Notes: generated by a model from the sequence alone, not told the origin. Shown: positions 26,161-38,334, numbered from the stretch's first letter. The stretch is DNA of 64,000 nt from Ulota crispa (GCA_963920765.1 OY987245.1:16446727-16510726); one strand, 5' to 3'. Program-made: numbers and translations.

Positions 26161-27365
26161 ATGTGCCAATGGCGCGAATGCGTCATTCACATTTGAGCGA
26201 AAGCTACTGATCAAGAAAAAGCGCGACACTTCGGGTTCCGGTGCTGACATGACTCCATTGTGACCCATAGACGTGTAGACCTAGAGATGCCTCCAACCCG
26301 TGACTGTAGCCTTCGTGTGTGTGAACACGGTCGTTCCGGAGCTTCGTTCATTTGTGCATCATCAGTCGGGCAGCCTTACGCCCTAAGTGAGGCAGGCGTT
26401 AAAGAGTGGCAAAGGTGGAGCCTAAGACTCAGCAGATTGCATGCTGAGAAAGCGATTCCGTGCGATTTTTGTGACGGGGATCTCCCTCCTTCGGTGGACA
26501 AAGTTTTCCGTGCGTAAATCTAACGAGTATTGAATCTTTTACAACGTTTCTTAATCTTTTGTAGAGAGGAACGGTGAAATGCGCTTAAAGTTTTGTCGTA
26601 TAGATTGTTAGACGTTTGGTTTGAGTCGGCAAAGTGCTGGTCTAGCTACACATGGATGCAAGTTTTTCCAAAAAGGCTGACGATTTTTTTTGTTGCGTAG
26701 GAGGTGATTTTGAAATGCTGGTGTAGCTTTTGGAGGTTGTATACGAGTAGTGCATCGGGCTTGCTTTTCTGACCGTAAGTGAAGACAGAATTGTTAGACT
26801 CTTCTGAGCAATGTCAATTTTGGCGTTACGAGAATGTGTTTCTAGACGTGACTTTTATTGTTAATTTCTACTCTGCCTCCAGGAATTTTTCTTTCGGACG
26901 CGAATAATGGACTAGAATGAATAAGTGGATAATTTTTAAAATTTCCACGTGTTTCTGAGGTGCAAATGCAAATTTCGAGCTTGGATAATCGATGAATTTT
27001 GGCTTATGGAAAATTTGCAGGAACTGCAAAGCAGAGAGGATTTGCATGAAACTTAGAGTATCAGTAGGTGTGGACGGATACTTTCACATTTTGCCGATCG
27101 ACATACAAGAAGCATGGGATCGTAAGTTCGGAAGGGAAATTCAGTGCGGCCTTGATCTGGTAAAGGCAGGTCTCAGGTGGACGGGGAATGGTGGTATACT
27201 GGTGTACGCTGCTTCTCTACGTGGAGCTTTCATGCTCTCTTGAGGTTGGCTCGTAGCAGACAATTTATTGTTTATCCCAAGGACGTTTAGTAGCTCTGAG
27301 ACGAAGGTGGCGCATGTCCTCTAGGAGCACGAAGCGAGATTAATTCGTGTCCGTTGGCCGAAGAA
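26161..27365 (+). other. Upstream region and presumed 5' leader of the NHX gene
   Basis: GC content and CpG frequency rise here relative to the flanks, as expected for a promoter and leader. Open frames at 26,260-26,517 and 26,992-27,243 do not resemble known proteins and are probably leader or chance frames. No TATA box or transcription start could be assigned with confidence. Confidence 0.4.
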
Positions 27366-30300
27366 ATGGATATGGTGGCTGAAAATCTGTCGCCGTTGCC
27401 ACAGCCAGGGTCATCTGACCAGCAGCAGATTGCTAGCGCTAGCATTCTTCTCCAAATTGTTATGCTAGGTTTGGCCTTCGTTTTGGGCCATGTACTGCGG
27501 CGACACAAGATTTATTACATTAACGAAGCGAGCGCTTCTCTCCTTTTAGGTTAGTACTCAACTTTTTCATATTTAAGGTGAGTTGTACAAGGTTTTGAAT
27601 TTGTGCTGCAGAGGAGATTGTCGTTCTTTAATTTTGAGGTGTTCGTAGAAAGATTATCAATGTGGCACTGATCTTGCATTGTCATTGGCACATACGCCTT
27701 CTAAGAGTTTCGAAAGCATTGATTTGTGGACATCGTAATTACTGTTTTTCAGGTGCTGAGGACAGAATTTTATCTTTTTAGCGTGTTTTTGAAAACCTTT
27801 ATGGAGAAATGCAATGAAGCCTCAGTACATTACTTCGTTTAAAACAATATAATTTTAACAATTCGATGACAACTTCATACAAAGTGACCATTCTGATGGG
27901 GCATGTGGCGCTACATTTTGTGACTTGGCAGTTTGTGGTGTTAGTGACGGTTTCGGATGCTGTGAATAGCTCTAGTATCCAGATAGTACTTGCTGTGTGG
28001 TCTGGTACCTGTTAGAATTTGGACAACTTATGTTGCCGGGCTCTCGTTCTTAGTCTCTCCTTTTCAAGGTTAATGGACGTCAAAACCTTGAGAAGAATAG
28101 CCGTCAGTTGAGTTCTAAGAACGTGTCTTGTGGCATGCCAGGTCTATTTGTTGGTTTTATTGCCAATGTCTCAAACACTGAGGCGCATTTCAGGTATTGC
28201 ATCTGTTGTTATTGAGTGAATGCTTTCTTGATTGTTACGTCAGTGTGGTGGGTACTCTGGCCTTGGTCTCAAAATCACCTAACCTACTTCTGTTCTTTTT
28301 GCAGGCAATGGTTTAATTTTCACGAGGAATTTTTTCTGCTGTTTCTACTTCCACCGATCATTTTATATCCTATTCACTGTTGTCTATTTTATGATTAGAA
28401 ATTTCCTTGTTCTTATTTTCCAGTTTTTTTTCTTCTGTTCTTGGACTCCCTGCTATTCTTTTGGTTATGTATGATCAGCCAAAAATGTTTCATTATCTCA
28501 TCGACATGAATTTTAGAATCTCTATTTTGTGTGAGTGGTGGTTTTCAGCACGAATACGGTTATCATCCTTGACCTTGGGAGTTTACTGAATCCGGCTTCA
28601 GCCTGCAGCCGGTATTGTTCTGGTCCATCGGGTTTATTCCTCTTCTGCAATTTGTCAGTATAAAGCTGAACAGAGCAGCTGTGAAAACGAGTTGTCAACT
28701 GCATAACGTGTCAAACTGCGAAACTAATTGTTCTATTTCTCTTCGTTTGCCTTCCAGAAACCATTCTTTTCCAATTTTGGAGCTATTTGCATCTTTGCAG
28801 TGTTGGGAACCTTCATTACATCAATTGTTACGGGAGTCTTAGTGTGAGTAATTACTTCATCCTGAATGACTTTCGGTTTTGTTTATAAATGATAACTATT
28901 TGGATTTGTGGGGGTTGACCTATATTCTGATTCTTTGGATGGAAATGGGTTAATTTGCTTGGCCTTAGCATTTCACTTGCTTTACCTTTCCGAGACTCCA
29001 ACTTTTTCTCATCGCAGAATTTGTCTGCAGGTACTTGGGGGGTCTTTTCTTTTTAATGTACAGGTTGCCATTCCATGAAAGCATCATGTATGGTGCTCTA
29101 ATTTCAGCAACGGATCCTGTCTCAGTGTTGGCCATTTTTCAGGTACTAATAATTTACGATCTTGGATTTGTCTTGCAAGATGCTTGCGCTGTCCAAATCA
29201 TGATCGTTCGAACTTGTAATGCATAGAAACGCAATCAGATTGCACCCTGTGGTTACCGAATGCTTAGTTATGAAGGAACCTTAGCTTGCATGCAGATGCC
29301 TGTAGAGAAGCTGAATCTTTGGTGCATTTTCGACATCATATGTGAGATGCTATATACACATCGTTTGAATTTCAATTTGAGATATTGTAAGGCTCCAATC
29401 TCATTTTATGGATATTGGTTATATTGAGGGTCAGTTATAGTTTGCATTATATTTCTAGTATGGCCTATCCATTTATTTTTATGAACAGACTCCACACAAT
29501 TGCTGGAAACATCATTCTTTCGTTCAAGAATGGTTCACCTTCTATTGGTAGAAGTCAGGGATGCTCTTTTTGGTTTAGTATGCATTAAAGGATCCTTGTT
29601 TGTTTCCAATCAGGAGCTTGGGACAGATGTGAACCTGTATGCTCTGGTGTTTGGCGAGTCTGTTCTAAATGACGCGGTAACTTCTAATACCTTTTGTAGT
29701 GGGAAATTACTGACAGCTGTAAGCGAATGGATTATTCTTGATTATGTTTTATCTGGAAATATTGTTAGTTGTATGCTTTGTTGCTGGTAATTGGTTCTTG
29801 CTTTCATCCGTAACTTGCTTCTAAGAATGTAGATCTTAGTCTACTTTGAGACCAGTTGCTTTAATTTCATTCTGGGGTTGGGTATATTTAAGTTTTATCA
29901 TCGTTGAGCTGCTTTAATTTGACACCTAAAACCACCAGATAAATCTCGGATACTTTTGAGAAAATCGATATGGTCAGATTCTCAAAATGCTTAGAATGAT
30001 TGAGCTTTCGAGATGTGACAACTGAGTAACGCATGTGGCGGATGCTGGCAGGTCGCTATCTCGTTGTACAGGTGAGTTTGTCTCAAAGCTGGATTATTCT
30101 GGAAATCTTCTACAGTTTAAATTATTCGTGCTTGCTTTTCTATTCATGCTTTTCACATTTTCACAGTGAGAACCTTTCTAGTTGGAAAAGTAGCTGCATT
30201 AAAAGTTCCTTGAATGGACGAATATATGCATGACACTCAAGCATGCTGCTTAAATTATGCAGGACTTTGTTGAACGTAAAAACTCATCCTCTGGAAACAC

Positions 30301-33300
30301 ATGGTTTTTGGTCTGCGATTTGGAGCTTTTTGGAGATATTTGTGGGTTCACTTTCATCAGGTTCGTTCTATTCGCTCGCATATTTGTAGTCCACCTTTGT
30401 TTGATCTGAATGTTACCTCTGTTACTGAATGTGTATGTTTTGCATTGGTGCAGGAGTTGCTGTGGCATTAATATGTGCATTGATATCCTTTTTTTGCACC
30501 TCGGAAAATTTTGCAAATTCTTCTTTTCTAACACGATTTAAGGTTCAGGTTCTCTCTTTCTTTAGGCGATACAGTAGGTACTGCATCGTAGTAGGAATGT
30601 GCTTGTCGTGCGATGGTAAAACTGCATGTGTAAAGAATGCACTATTAACAATCCCTGCTGGCGTTCTCGTTATTCTCCGATCACAAAGTATTGAGATACG
30701 AACAAGGTTAATTGTCTTCGATATGTAAAGAACTTGGAGTTTTCCCGTGTTCGTTGTACTTGTCAAACAAACTCTTTTGTATCCTGTTTTGTAATGCAAT
30801 GTGTAACCTGTATGGCGTACTCTCTTAAGAGATGGATAGGACCGGACTGGAGAGTCTATGTACACTCATTACTCTGATAAAAAATGCAGTTCTAGGGAAT
30901 GTTGATTTGTGTAGAAGATCCTTGACTCGGCTCACCTTTTCAAGTATTCGGGACTAGCAGTACATGGGTAAGTTTCATGTTTGGAAAATGCCTTCCAACA
31001 TGAGATGATGATCTGCAAGCGTTTATATGTGTAGTAGTTTCAATGGCAAGTTTTGTGCAGTTTATTTTGGATTGAATTCACAAGACACTTGTAATTATCC
31101 TTTCCTTATTCGTTCCTTTTGGTTGCGATTTTTCTGATTGCAGCCTACAGAACTTGGAGTGCTGCCTGGTGGTTCTCTTCCCATATTTCTCGTGAGTTCC
31201 ATCTATGGAAGTTGTTGCCATGAATGCTTGTCACAATCTCTTGTTCGTGCGACAGGTTTCAGCGATGAGTTTTGCATGCTTTTTTTGTACTATCTAAATG
31301 TTTGTGTTAATGCATGATGCACTGTTAATAATTACGCAGGTACATGCTTGCTGAAGGTTTAGGCCTATCGGGGATTGTGGCCATTCTTTTTTGTGGAATT
31401 GTAAGTCACTTTTGTACTGGTTGCAAAAATTGTTCTTTGAAGGTGTTTACCTTAATGCGCTCAAGGACCAGCTTGAAGGACTTAGGCTTGTGATATTTCA
31501 ATAGAACAATTGCTTATTGGACATGGATTCATTAGTTTATTTTTGTTTTTGTTTGCAGATAATGAAGCATTACACGTTTCCCAATTTGTCAGAGAGTGCT
31601 CAAGTTTTTACTGCAGGATTCTTTCAGTTGATTTCATCGTTGGCTGAAACCTTTGTGTACGCAAATCCTCCTCTGAATTCAATTGTTTAGAATTCTAGAT
31701 TTGGCAATATCCTGGAGTTTGTAGACAAAATCTATATATTTTACTTTTGAGGGACCTATGAATAACCATAGTGCCTACACAATTCTTTGGACACGCTGCA
31801 GGTTTATTTACATGGGAATGGACATTGCAATCAAATCGCACAGCTGGTCTCATGTTGGTTTCATTTTCTTTTCAATCGTGTTCATTGTAATCGCAAGGTA
31901 TGAATCGATGGAGCTTCCGTGATTTGAGCTTTCTGAGTGTAGGACAGATATTCTGCTTGCTGATTAAAAGAATTTGGCTATATTGACCTATGGGAATTTT
32001 ATACACTCAGAAGTGATTGTTGAAGCTGGAAATATATTGATTCTCTTAGCTGGTGGTTCAGGGCTGCCAATGTGTTTCCATGCGCCCGTCTTGTGAACAT
32101 GCTACGCCCAGCATCTCGGCAGATACCAATAAATCATCAGAAGGCTCTTTGGTTCAGTGGTAAGTAATTTTTGTTTGCTTGAAAATTATAAAGACAGAAT
32201 CTTTGTATACTTGGAATATTTGCAGTCTCATACAAGCAAGTTGTGTGGAGATTCAGGTCAATTGGAGTAGAAATGCAGGATTTTGGTTCTATTTACTTGG
32301 TATCAAGCTATTTGTATTTGCGTGTTTGATGAGAACGTTAATTTTGTGGTGCTGGTCTTAATTACAACATCACCTGCCTTTTTGTTTTGTTTCGTGTACA
32401 GGCTTGAGAGGAGCTATGGCTTTTGCATTGGCGTTGCAAACCGTTCATGACCTCCCAAACAATCATGGTGAAATCATTTTCACTGCCACAACGGCGATTG
32501 TTGTTTTGACCGTGAGTTTCGTCTCCCTAAGCGCTTGTCTTAGATGACTGCGGAAAGATCTTGTTGTACAAGCAAACCTTAGTAATTTTATTTCTAGCTT
32601 TTGCGGAACTTAACGCTAGAAATTATAGTCTTTGGCTTGGTCTACAAAATTCACATTCTTAATGTTATGGCTCAATTCTGCTGGCAAACGAACTGCTTCA
32701 ATTTTAGGATTTTCAATGTTTTTAATTTAGGGGAAGGCATCTGGACAGTGACTGGTTACACAGCCACGGAATCAGCTGTACGTACATAATGAGGGCACTT
32801 ATAAAGCAGACCAGGAGAACGTGACCTCTATTTTCAGAATTCTGAACTGTGAGGGTGCATTCAGGTTCTTGTGATAGGTGGCTCCACTTCAACTATGCTG
32901 GAGAAGTTGGACGTGGTCGGTGATGCGAATGACAACAACATGATACTTGATGTGAGCCTACTAGCCTTCACGCCATAAAGTTGAATACTGCATCGAGCGG
33001 TTGTTATTGAAGTTTCTAACACGAAGCTCAGAACTTTTCTCAAAATTAGCGATCTTATTAGAAGCAATGGTTCTCTGACCTACCTTGTGTTGTTTGGATA
33101 TTTCGTTCTTATTAGGGTGACGAGGAAGAGATGGAAGGCCTTACTGCCAATTCTGACAACGAGCATGGGGACAGCGATTCTGCTGATCCTCTAACTTTGA
33201 AATTTCAAGAGTTGCGCAAAAGGTACTACTTACTTCTTGTGTCTTGTTGTGCTCTTGAACAGTAGTTTTTGCCAAGGACGTGCAGTGTATGTCCTTTTCG

Positions 33301-34038
33301 GTTTGATCTATGGGTCCAAGGGTATAAATTTATGCAAAAGTGGATTCTTTTATTTGCAGCATGTTTTTGAAATTGTTCAGTGGTGTCACTAACCTGGATG
33401 TAAACAGCACTGCAAGTTTCACTGCCATCGACAAGAATTTCTTAAGGCCGTTCTTTACCAAGGAAGACAAGCGTCGGAACCCCACCAATGAAGCACCTAA
33501 TGGTATGGTTAGAGTTGTTTACGTGTGATGATGGAGAGATTTACTGTTAAATATCATGATTTTTACTTATGTAGGTGAATAGTGAATCGAAAGTTTTTTG
33601 TTCTTTTCGTTTACCAAATGCAGTTTGTAATAGTTCCCCCAAAAATACTTGAACTATCAGTAGGATTATCTTCCCTTGTGGTGTAGGATGATGAGATTTA
33701 CATGATAGAATTTATAGGACATTTTTTGGGCAGGAAAGGAGGCAGACTTCGAGAGGGTCTCATTTCAAACCCAAGGTAATCGTGGAGGTACTCGACTATC
33801 TTCAGGTGTTTCTGCTTCGAATGTTGATATGGAACACGGGGTGCCCGAGGTGCCACGATTCGTGCGGCAGAACTCTGGATACATTGTTCAAAATAGAAGT
33901 AACTCTTCAGTACCTCGAGAAGATGAAAATCCTGTGCGGCATAGCTCTGTTCCCACCCATCTGCAACCAAAAGACATCATCAAACAACAATCGAACGCTG
34001 CGAGGAACGAGAGAAGAAACAGGAGACCTTCGTTTTGA
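27366..34038 (+). CDS. NHX6: Endosomal NHX5/NHX6-type Na+(K+)/H+ exchanger, 21 coding exons, 637 aa
   Basis: Membrane antiporter that exchanges Na+ or K+ for H+ in Golgi/trans-Golgi/endosome compartments and sets lumen pH. Exons: 27366-27549, 28142-28193, 28305-28364, 28587-28611, 28758-28843, 29031-29142, 29614-29676, 30052-30071, 30263-30360, 30454-30482, 30936-30967, 31144-31191, 31340-31400, 31559-31656, 31802-31897, 32062-32159, 32402-32511, 32865-32951, 33116-33222, 33360-33502, 33734-34038. The sum is 1,914 nt, in phase throughout. Motifs: first membrane helix at about residues 25-45, [13 protein letters not shown] (86-98, amiloride-binding type), ATDPVSVLA (Asp164), [15 protein letters not shown] (Asn192-Asp193), [45 protein letters not shown]. 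The helices are followed by an acidic stretch (GDEEEMEGL) and a long Ser/Asn/Arg-rich cytosolic tail. Angiosperm NHX5/6 are about 520-540 residues as I recall, so this tail is longer. ATG 27,366 is the first Met in frame before the conserved N-terminus. Two introns are AT-AC. It belongs to the NHX5/6 branch; choosing between symbols 5 and 6 is not possible, so NHX6 is nominal. Confidence 0.95.
28365..28586 (+). other. U12-type AT-AC intron 3 of the NHX gene
   Basis: The exon ends ...CCG ATC ATT TT and the intron starts ATATCCTATT, 7 of 8 with the U12 donor consensus ATATCCTT. The intron ends TTTAC. A branch sequence TCCTTGAC lies just upstream, its A (28,572) 14 bases before the end. Joining at AT...AC gives [13 protein letters not shown], the conserved NHX sequence. 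No GT-AG choice here keeps the reading frame and the motif. Confidence 0.9.
30483..30935 (+). other. U12-type AT-AC intron 10 of the NHX gene
   Basis: The exon ends GCA TTG and the intron starts ATATCCTTTTTTT, a perfect U12 donor. It ends CTCAC, with branch sequence TCCTTGAC whose A lies 10 bases before the end (30,925). Joining gives [10 protein letters not shown] then [11 protein letters not shown], in phase 0, matching the conserved LLFKYAGL segment of NHX proteins. Confidence 0.92.
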
Positions 34039-34494
34039 ATATAAGGTGCTGGACTGGATCCAATAGGTAGTTTTATGTTACACATTCTTGTCTCTTGAAA
34101 TTCGATTTACATCTATTTAGAATTGGAAGAGCGAGGTTGAATGCATTTATGAGCATTCCTCATTTTCTAACCTTTTGTCTGTGCATTGAGTTCTGGTATG
34201 ATATGTTATGGAATGTGGTTGTAATGAAATTTTTATAAGCTGCAAGTTCCTAAAGCCTCTTTCAGGTTATGTAGCCTTTTTCCCTCATCGATGGAATGAT
34301 GGATTTTGGTTTATCCTATGTGATCACCTGACCATTGAACATATCATGCTCGGTATTGAACTCTTGAGAAAGAGATAGATAATTAGCTGGAGGCAGAATA
34401 TTTTTCATCACAGAGAATTCAACAAACAAGTAAATTGGAGAAGATAGGCCAATGGCAGAACATTGTGAGGGAACAGTAGAATGGAGAAGATACT
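34039..34494 (+). other. 3' flank of the NHX gene
   Basis: T-rich sequence after the TGA stop, with probable 3' untranslated region. AATGAAATTTTTATAAG near 34,224 could serve as a weak poly(A) signal region. No further gene. Confidence 0.4.
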
Positions 34495-34570
34495 CTGGCA
34501 TCAGACTGGCATCAGACTGGCATCGGACTGGCATCGGACTGGTATCAGACTGGCATCAGACTGGCATCAG
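34495..34570. repeat. 11-bp tandem repeat, about 7 copies
   Basis: Unit CTGGCATCAGA with few substitutions (CATCGG, TATCAG), about seven copies, 460 bp downstream of the NHX stop codon. Confidence 0.95.
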
Positions 34571-34993
34571 GCATTATACACTGGTATGTATTTCAAAACA
34601 AAAGAGAGTCTTACTAATTGTATTCAACTTACGGGTGGTCTTTCTTAACAATTATTTTCTCCATGTTGTTGAGTAAATTATACTTATTTTGCTTGAAGTA
34701 TGAAAATTCTTTGCTAGTATTGTTTTACAATGATGTTTATTATTGGTAAGGTCACCTGACGAGATTAGCTAGAATTGCCATGTTTTTGGCATTTAAAAAA
34801 TCAAAAGTCGTTTGACCAAGAGATAGCAAAACAAACATGGATACGGCATGGTTATGTGGTAGTGGTTTCAGATTTTATTTGATTTCTATGGTGTGTTGAT
34901 TTAGATGTTTTTTTTGACGTTTTGTTGGTCAAACCATGTTACACGTTTGGAAATGTTAACTTTAATTAGCGCAACAAAGCCTACCAATTCTAG

Positions 34994-35410
34994 GGGGATT
35001 GATATGTCTACCACACCCTCCCAGCTATTCTACCACAACCCCGGGGTAAATTTTAGATTTCTATCATCAAACAGTTGAATTTGAGAATTTGGAATTCAGA
35101 TTTGGACTTACAGACCTTGATTTTGTCTAGAACCATAAAATAAAGGTTGTAATTGAACAACACCCAATGAAAAAGCTTAGCTTGGGGGAAAAGTCTTACT
35201 TTTACTTTTATTTACAAAAAGAGGATAAGCTTTTTCATTGGGTGTTATTCAATTGCAACTTTTTTTAATGATTCTAGGCTAAATCATGGTCTCTAAGTCC
35301 AAATTTGAATTCCAAATTCTCAAATTCAGCTTTTTGATGGTAGAAATCTAAAATTTACCTACAGAGTGTGGTAGAATAGCTGAAAGGGTGTGATACACAT
35401 ATCAATCCCC
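34994..35410. mobile_element. Foldback element, family B, copy 1, with 9-bp target duplication
   Basis: The ends GGGGATTGATATGT and ACATATCAATCCCC begin inverted arms of about 200 bp each that cover nearly the whole element (for example CCAATGAAAAAGCTTA... against ...AAGCTTTTTCATTGGGTG). The flanks are CAATTCTAG at 34,985-34,993 and CAATTCTAG at 35,411-35,419, an exact 9-bp duplication. Long inverted ends with a 9-bp duplication suggest a Mutator-like non-autonomous element. Confidence 0.85.
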
Positions 35411-35419
35411 CAATTCTAG

Positions 35420-36079
35420 TTCCTAATCCATTTTACATCATGAATATTTTATTACAATTCATACAAGTTTTGGTTTTAGACTTTCAAATGTAAATGAGAT
35501 GTCTAAAATGGTTTATATCTTGATTACAAAATAAATAAATTAATGCTTGATGTAAGATATTGAGATAATTGATCACATTTTGAAATTGAAATGAATTTTT
35601 TTGATGCAAAAATTCAAATAGTAATAGTAATTTTAGTTGTCTTTTAAAAAGCTTGAAGATGAAAAGTTATTGATTTTACACCTTGATATTATTTGTTGTG
35701 CATATCTACTACGTGAGTAGCCTGAAATTCTGAGTTAATAAGAATTCAATCAATTTTGTAATTTTGCGCTTGTTCCATTGAATTATATAGGGTATTTTTG
35801 TTTTGTAGGAGGTAAAAATGGAACTACTCCTTGAATTCGAAGCGCTAAATCAATAGGATAGATTCAACATCCTACAAATAAGTCTGGTTATATCAGCATC
35901 TTTTGGGGCCATTTGAATTGGATTTTTACAACATATGGCCAGAATAGCCTCAAGCACTCATTATAAAGGGGTCATCTGGAATAGTTTAAACCAAAATTTG
36001 AATACATATGGCTTTTAAATGGCCTCAGATACATATGGAAATAAGAGTATAGTGAAGGGTTTTTCCTTGTCTAAAGGCC
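35420..36079. other. AT-rich DNA, no gene recognised
   Basis: No coding signal or clear repeat end was seen between the family B foldback and the first TTAA element. Confidence 0.4.
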
Positions 36080-36693
36080 TTAACCCTTAAACGCCTTAAC
36101 CCGTAAATGGCCCTTGGGCTCTAGAGCTACGGTACCAAATACGGCCGCAACCAATATTCAAAAGTTTGAATCAATTGGAAATTAAATGTTACAATCATAT
36201 ATATTGAAGGGTTGTATGATGGTGGATGCATTTTTTTTTTGGAAAGTCCTCAGAGCAGCTCAAATACGAGTGTACATATGATCATACATTCATTTGCAAA
36301 GGGCTTTTGTGATGTTCAGGGGTTAAACACCAAGGGCTGAGGAAGAAGTTTTTTGTCCTTTGGCTTTGAAAAAAAATCTGGCAACTAGGCAAAAGCAATT
36401 TTTCATCTAATTTTTTTTCAAAAGTGATTATGAACACATGGTGCATCATGAAAGGCATAAAATAACATCACCAAATGTACTCATAATTTTTTAGGTAACC
36501 GAAATTGTGAAAATATTCACAATTGCGGTCTTAGGTCCTATATTACCCTTTTTGCAATTTTCCTAAGGTCAACATGTATTATTGACTTTGGTAGTAGCTG
36601 GGCACTTGCCACACCAATGACACTACTAGAGTTACTGTAGAAGTCATTGTAGCATGGCTACTTGTGGTGACCAGCTTGGCTTTTAAGGGTTAA
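36080..36693. mobile_element. TTAA-ended element (outer of a nested pair)
   Basis: The left end TTAACCCTTAAACGCC and the right end GGCTTTTAAGGGTTAA are inverted repeats. It contains a second TTAA element (36,096-36,326) sixteen bases from its left end. Without the inner copy it is about 383 bp. Non-coding. Confidence 0.7.
36096..36326. mobile_element. TTAA-ended MITE, 231 bp, nested
   Basis: Begins TTAACCCGTAAATGGCCC and ends TTCAGGGGTTAA. It matches the MITE at 55,079-55,310 along its whole length in the opposite orientation (shared GAGCTACGGTACCAA, TTTGAATCA.TTGGAAATTAA, TTGTATGATGGTGG). It is inserted in another TTAA element. Confidence 0.85.
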
Positions 36694-36750
36694 GGTAAAA
36701 AAAGTTCAAGGTTCAAGTACAAACTTGAAGTCTTCAAAAGAGGAAGAATG

Positions 36751-37076
36751 TAAGGTAGGAGGATCATAAACCAACCATATAAGGGGTGAAACTGAATTTT
36801 GGGGAGGTTAAACTTATTGAATATTTTTCAATAAATTTCTTTTGAAAAACAAGAGGAATTGACATCTAACCCAAGTTGTTTCATATTTTTTGAAACTTTG
36901 TGGAATTAGTTATGAAATTTTCAAGTTGAAATGGCATAGGGCTCTAAAACCGTCCACTTCCTCAAATGTACACTACTTGAACATTGTTGGAGTTTGTTGA
37001 ACAGCTTGTACAAATGGAGAACATTTGAAAAGATGGGTGGTTTTAGAGCTTGGTTGGTTTATTAGCCTCCACCTTA
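36751..37076. mobile_element. MITE, family D, copy 2
   Basis: The left end TAAGGTAGGAGGATCATAAA is followed by CCAACC. The reverse complement of the right end is TAAGGTGGAGGCTAATAAAC followed by CAACC. Inverted ends of about 25 bp; interior as in the other two copies. Confidence 0.8.
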
Positions 37077-37567
37077 GAAGGAGATTAGGTGGAGCAGTTG
37101 AGATTGCAATTCTATCCTATGGCGGTAATTGTCCCAACTGAATGCTTCAACTCTATTTATCAAATCAAATGAGTTGCAATGAAATCTGACAATGATCCAA
37201 AGGTCACAAAATTGACCTTCTATTGGTGAATTAGTCCTTGGAGTTTATACTAGTTGATCTTTGCCTTTTGAGTGTTATAAGATTTTTTAAATTTTGGAAA
37301 TGACATAAATACACTTGTGAAATAAAGATCAAATTGTTAATTTTAGAAATTAAACCAATAGAAGAAAGAAAATTGGGCCTTTTCAAGCTCTAAAATTGTC
37401 TAAATTCCTAGTATAAAGTAAGCCTGTGGTGTTGCAGAGGTGGTTCCTCCTATTTCTAAAGGGCATTGATATACAACACAACAACATCCTTTACAAGTTA
37501 ACTTTTTGTAAGTGAAAGAGAAAAAATCAAACCATGATAGACCATCAGAATTTTGACTCCATCCTGC

Positions 37568-37918
37568 TAAGATAGGAGGTTCTAAAAGCGCTCAGGTTCT
37601 CAAACTGCCCATCTTCTCAAATGTACTCCAAGTATACATGTTGTTTTTCATAATTGTTTTTCATAACCTTTCAACAATAGTGTACTGTACATGCAATATA
37701 CATATGAGAAGGTACACCATTTTAGAACCTTATGCCACTTCAACTTCAAAATTTCATAACTAATTCTACAAAGCTCCAAAAAATATGAAACAGCTTGGCT
37801 TAGATGCCCATTCTTCTTATCTTTTAAGGAAGAATTACTGAAAAATATTTCAAGTAGTTTCGCCTCCCAAAATTAAGTTTCAGCCATTAGATGGTCGGTT
37901 TATGAGCCTCTTACCTTA
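37568..37918. mobile_element. MITE, family D, copy 3 (inverted)
   Basis: Opposite orientation to copy 2. The right end GGTTTATGAGCCTCTTACCTTA and the interior TTCAACTTCAAAATTTCATAAC and GAAACAGCTTGGCTTAGAT match copies 1 and 2 in reverse complement. The left end TAAGATAGGAGG is more diverged. Confidence 0.75.
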
Positions 37919-38334
37919 GTTGATTTTTCTTAAACCAAAACATCTGAATATATATGGCTTCCCACAATGACTCTACCTCAAAAATTGGTGTTTTGTTGCT
38001 GGTGAATTAAATCCTTGAATTTGGGGATATGTTACTTTTTTTTTGTCTTTTGAGATTTAGATATTTTTCAAAATTTTAACTTGACATGAGTTCCTAGTGT
38101 AACTACAAGAGGTTAATTTAAAATAATAATAATCAATGAGAGGTTAAGTTTGTACCTTCTTGATCTCCAAATTAACCTTGATTCTTAGTGTAAAGCGGCT
38201 CTAAGAAGCCTATTTTCAAAAGTCATTCTCTTATTACCTTCACACAAAAAACTAAAAGTCTCACTACTATATTCTAATTTAATGAGTTTATTCAACCAAT
38301 TTGACCTTGTTTTCGTCTCATGGAGAGAATAAAA

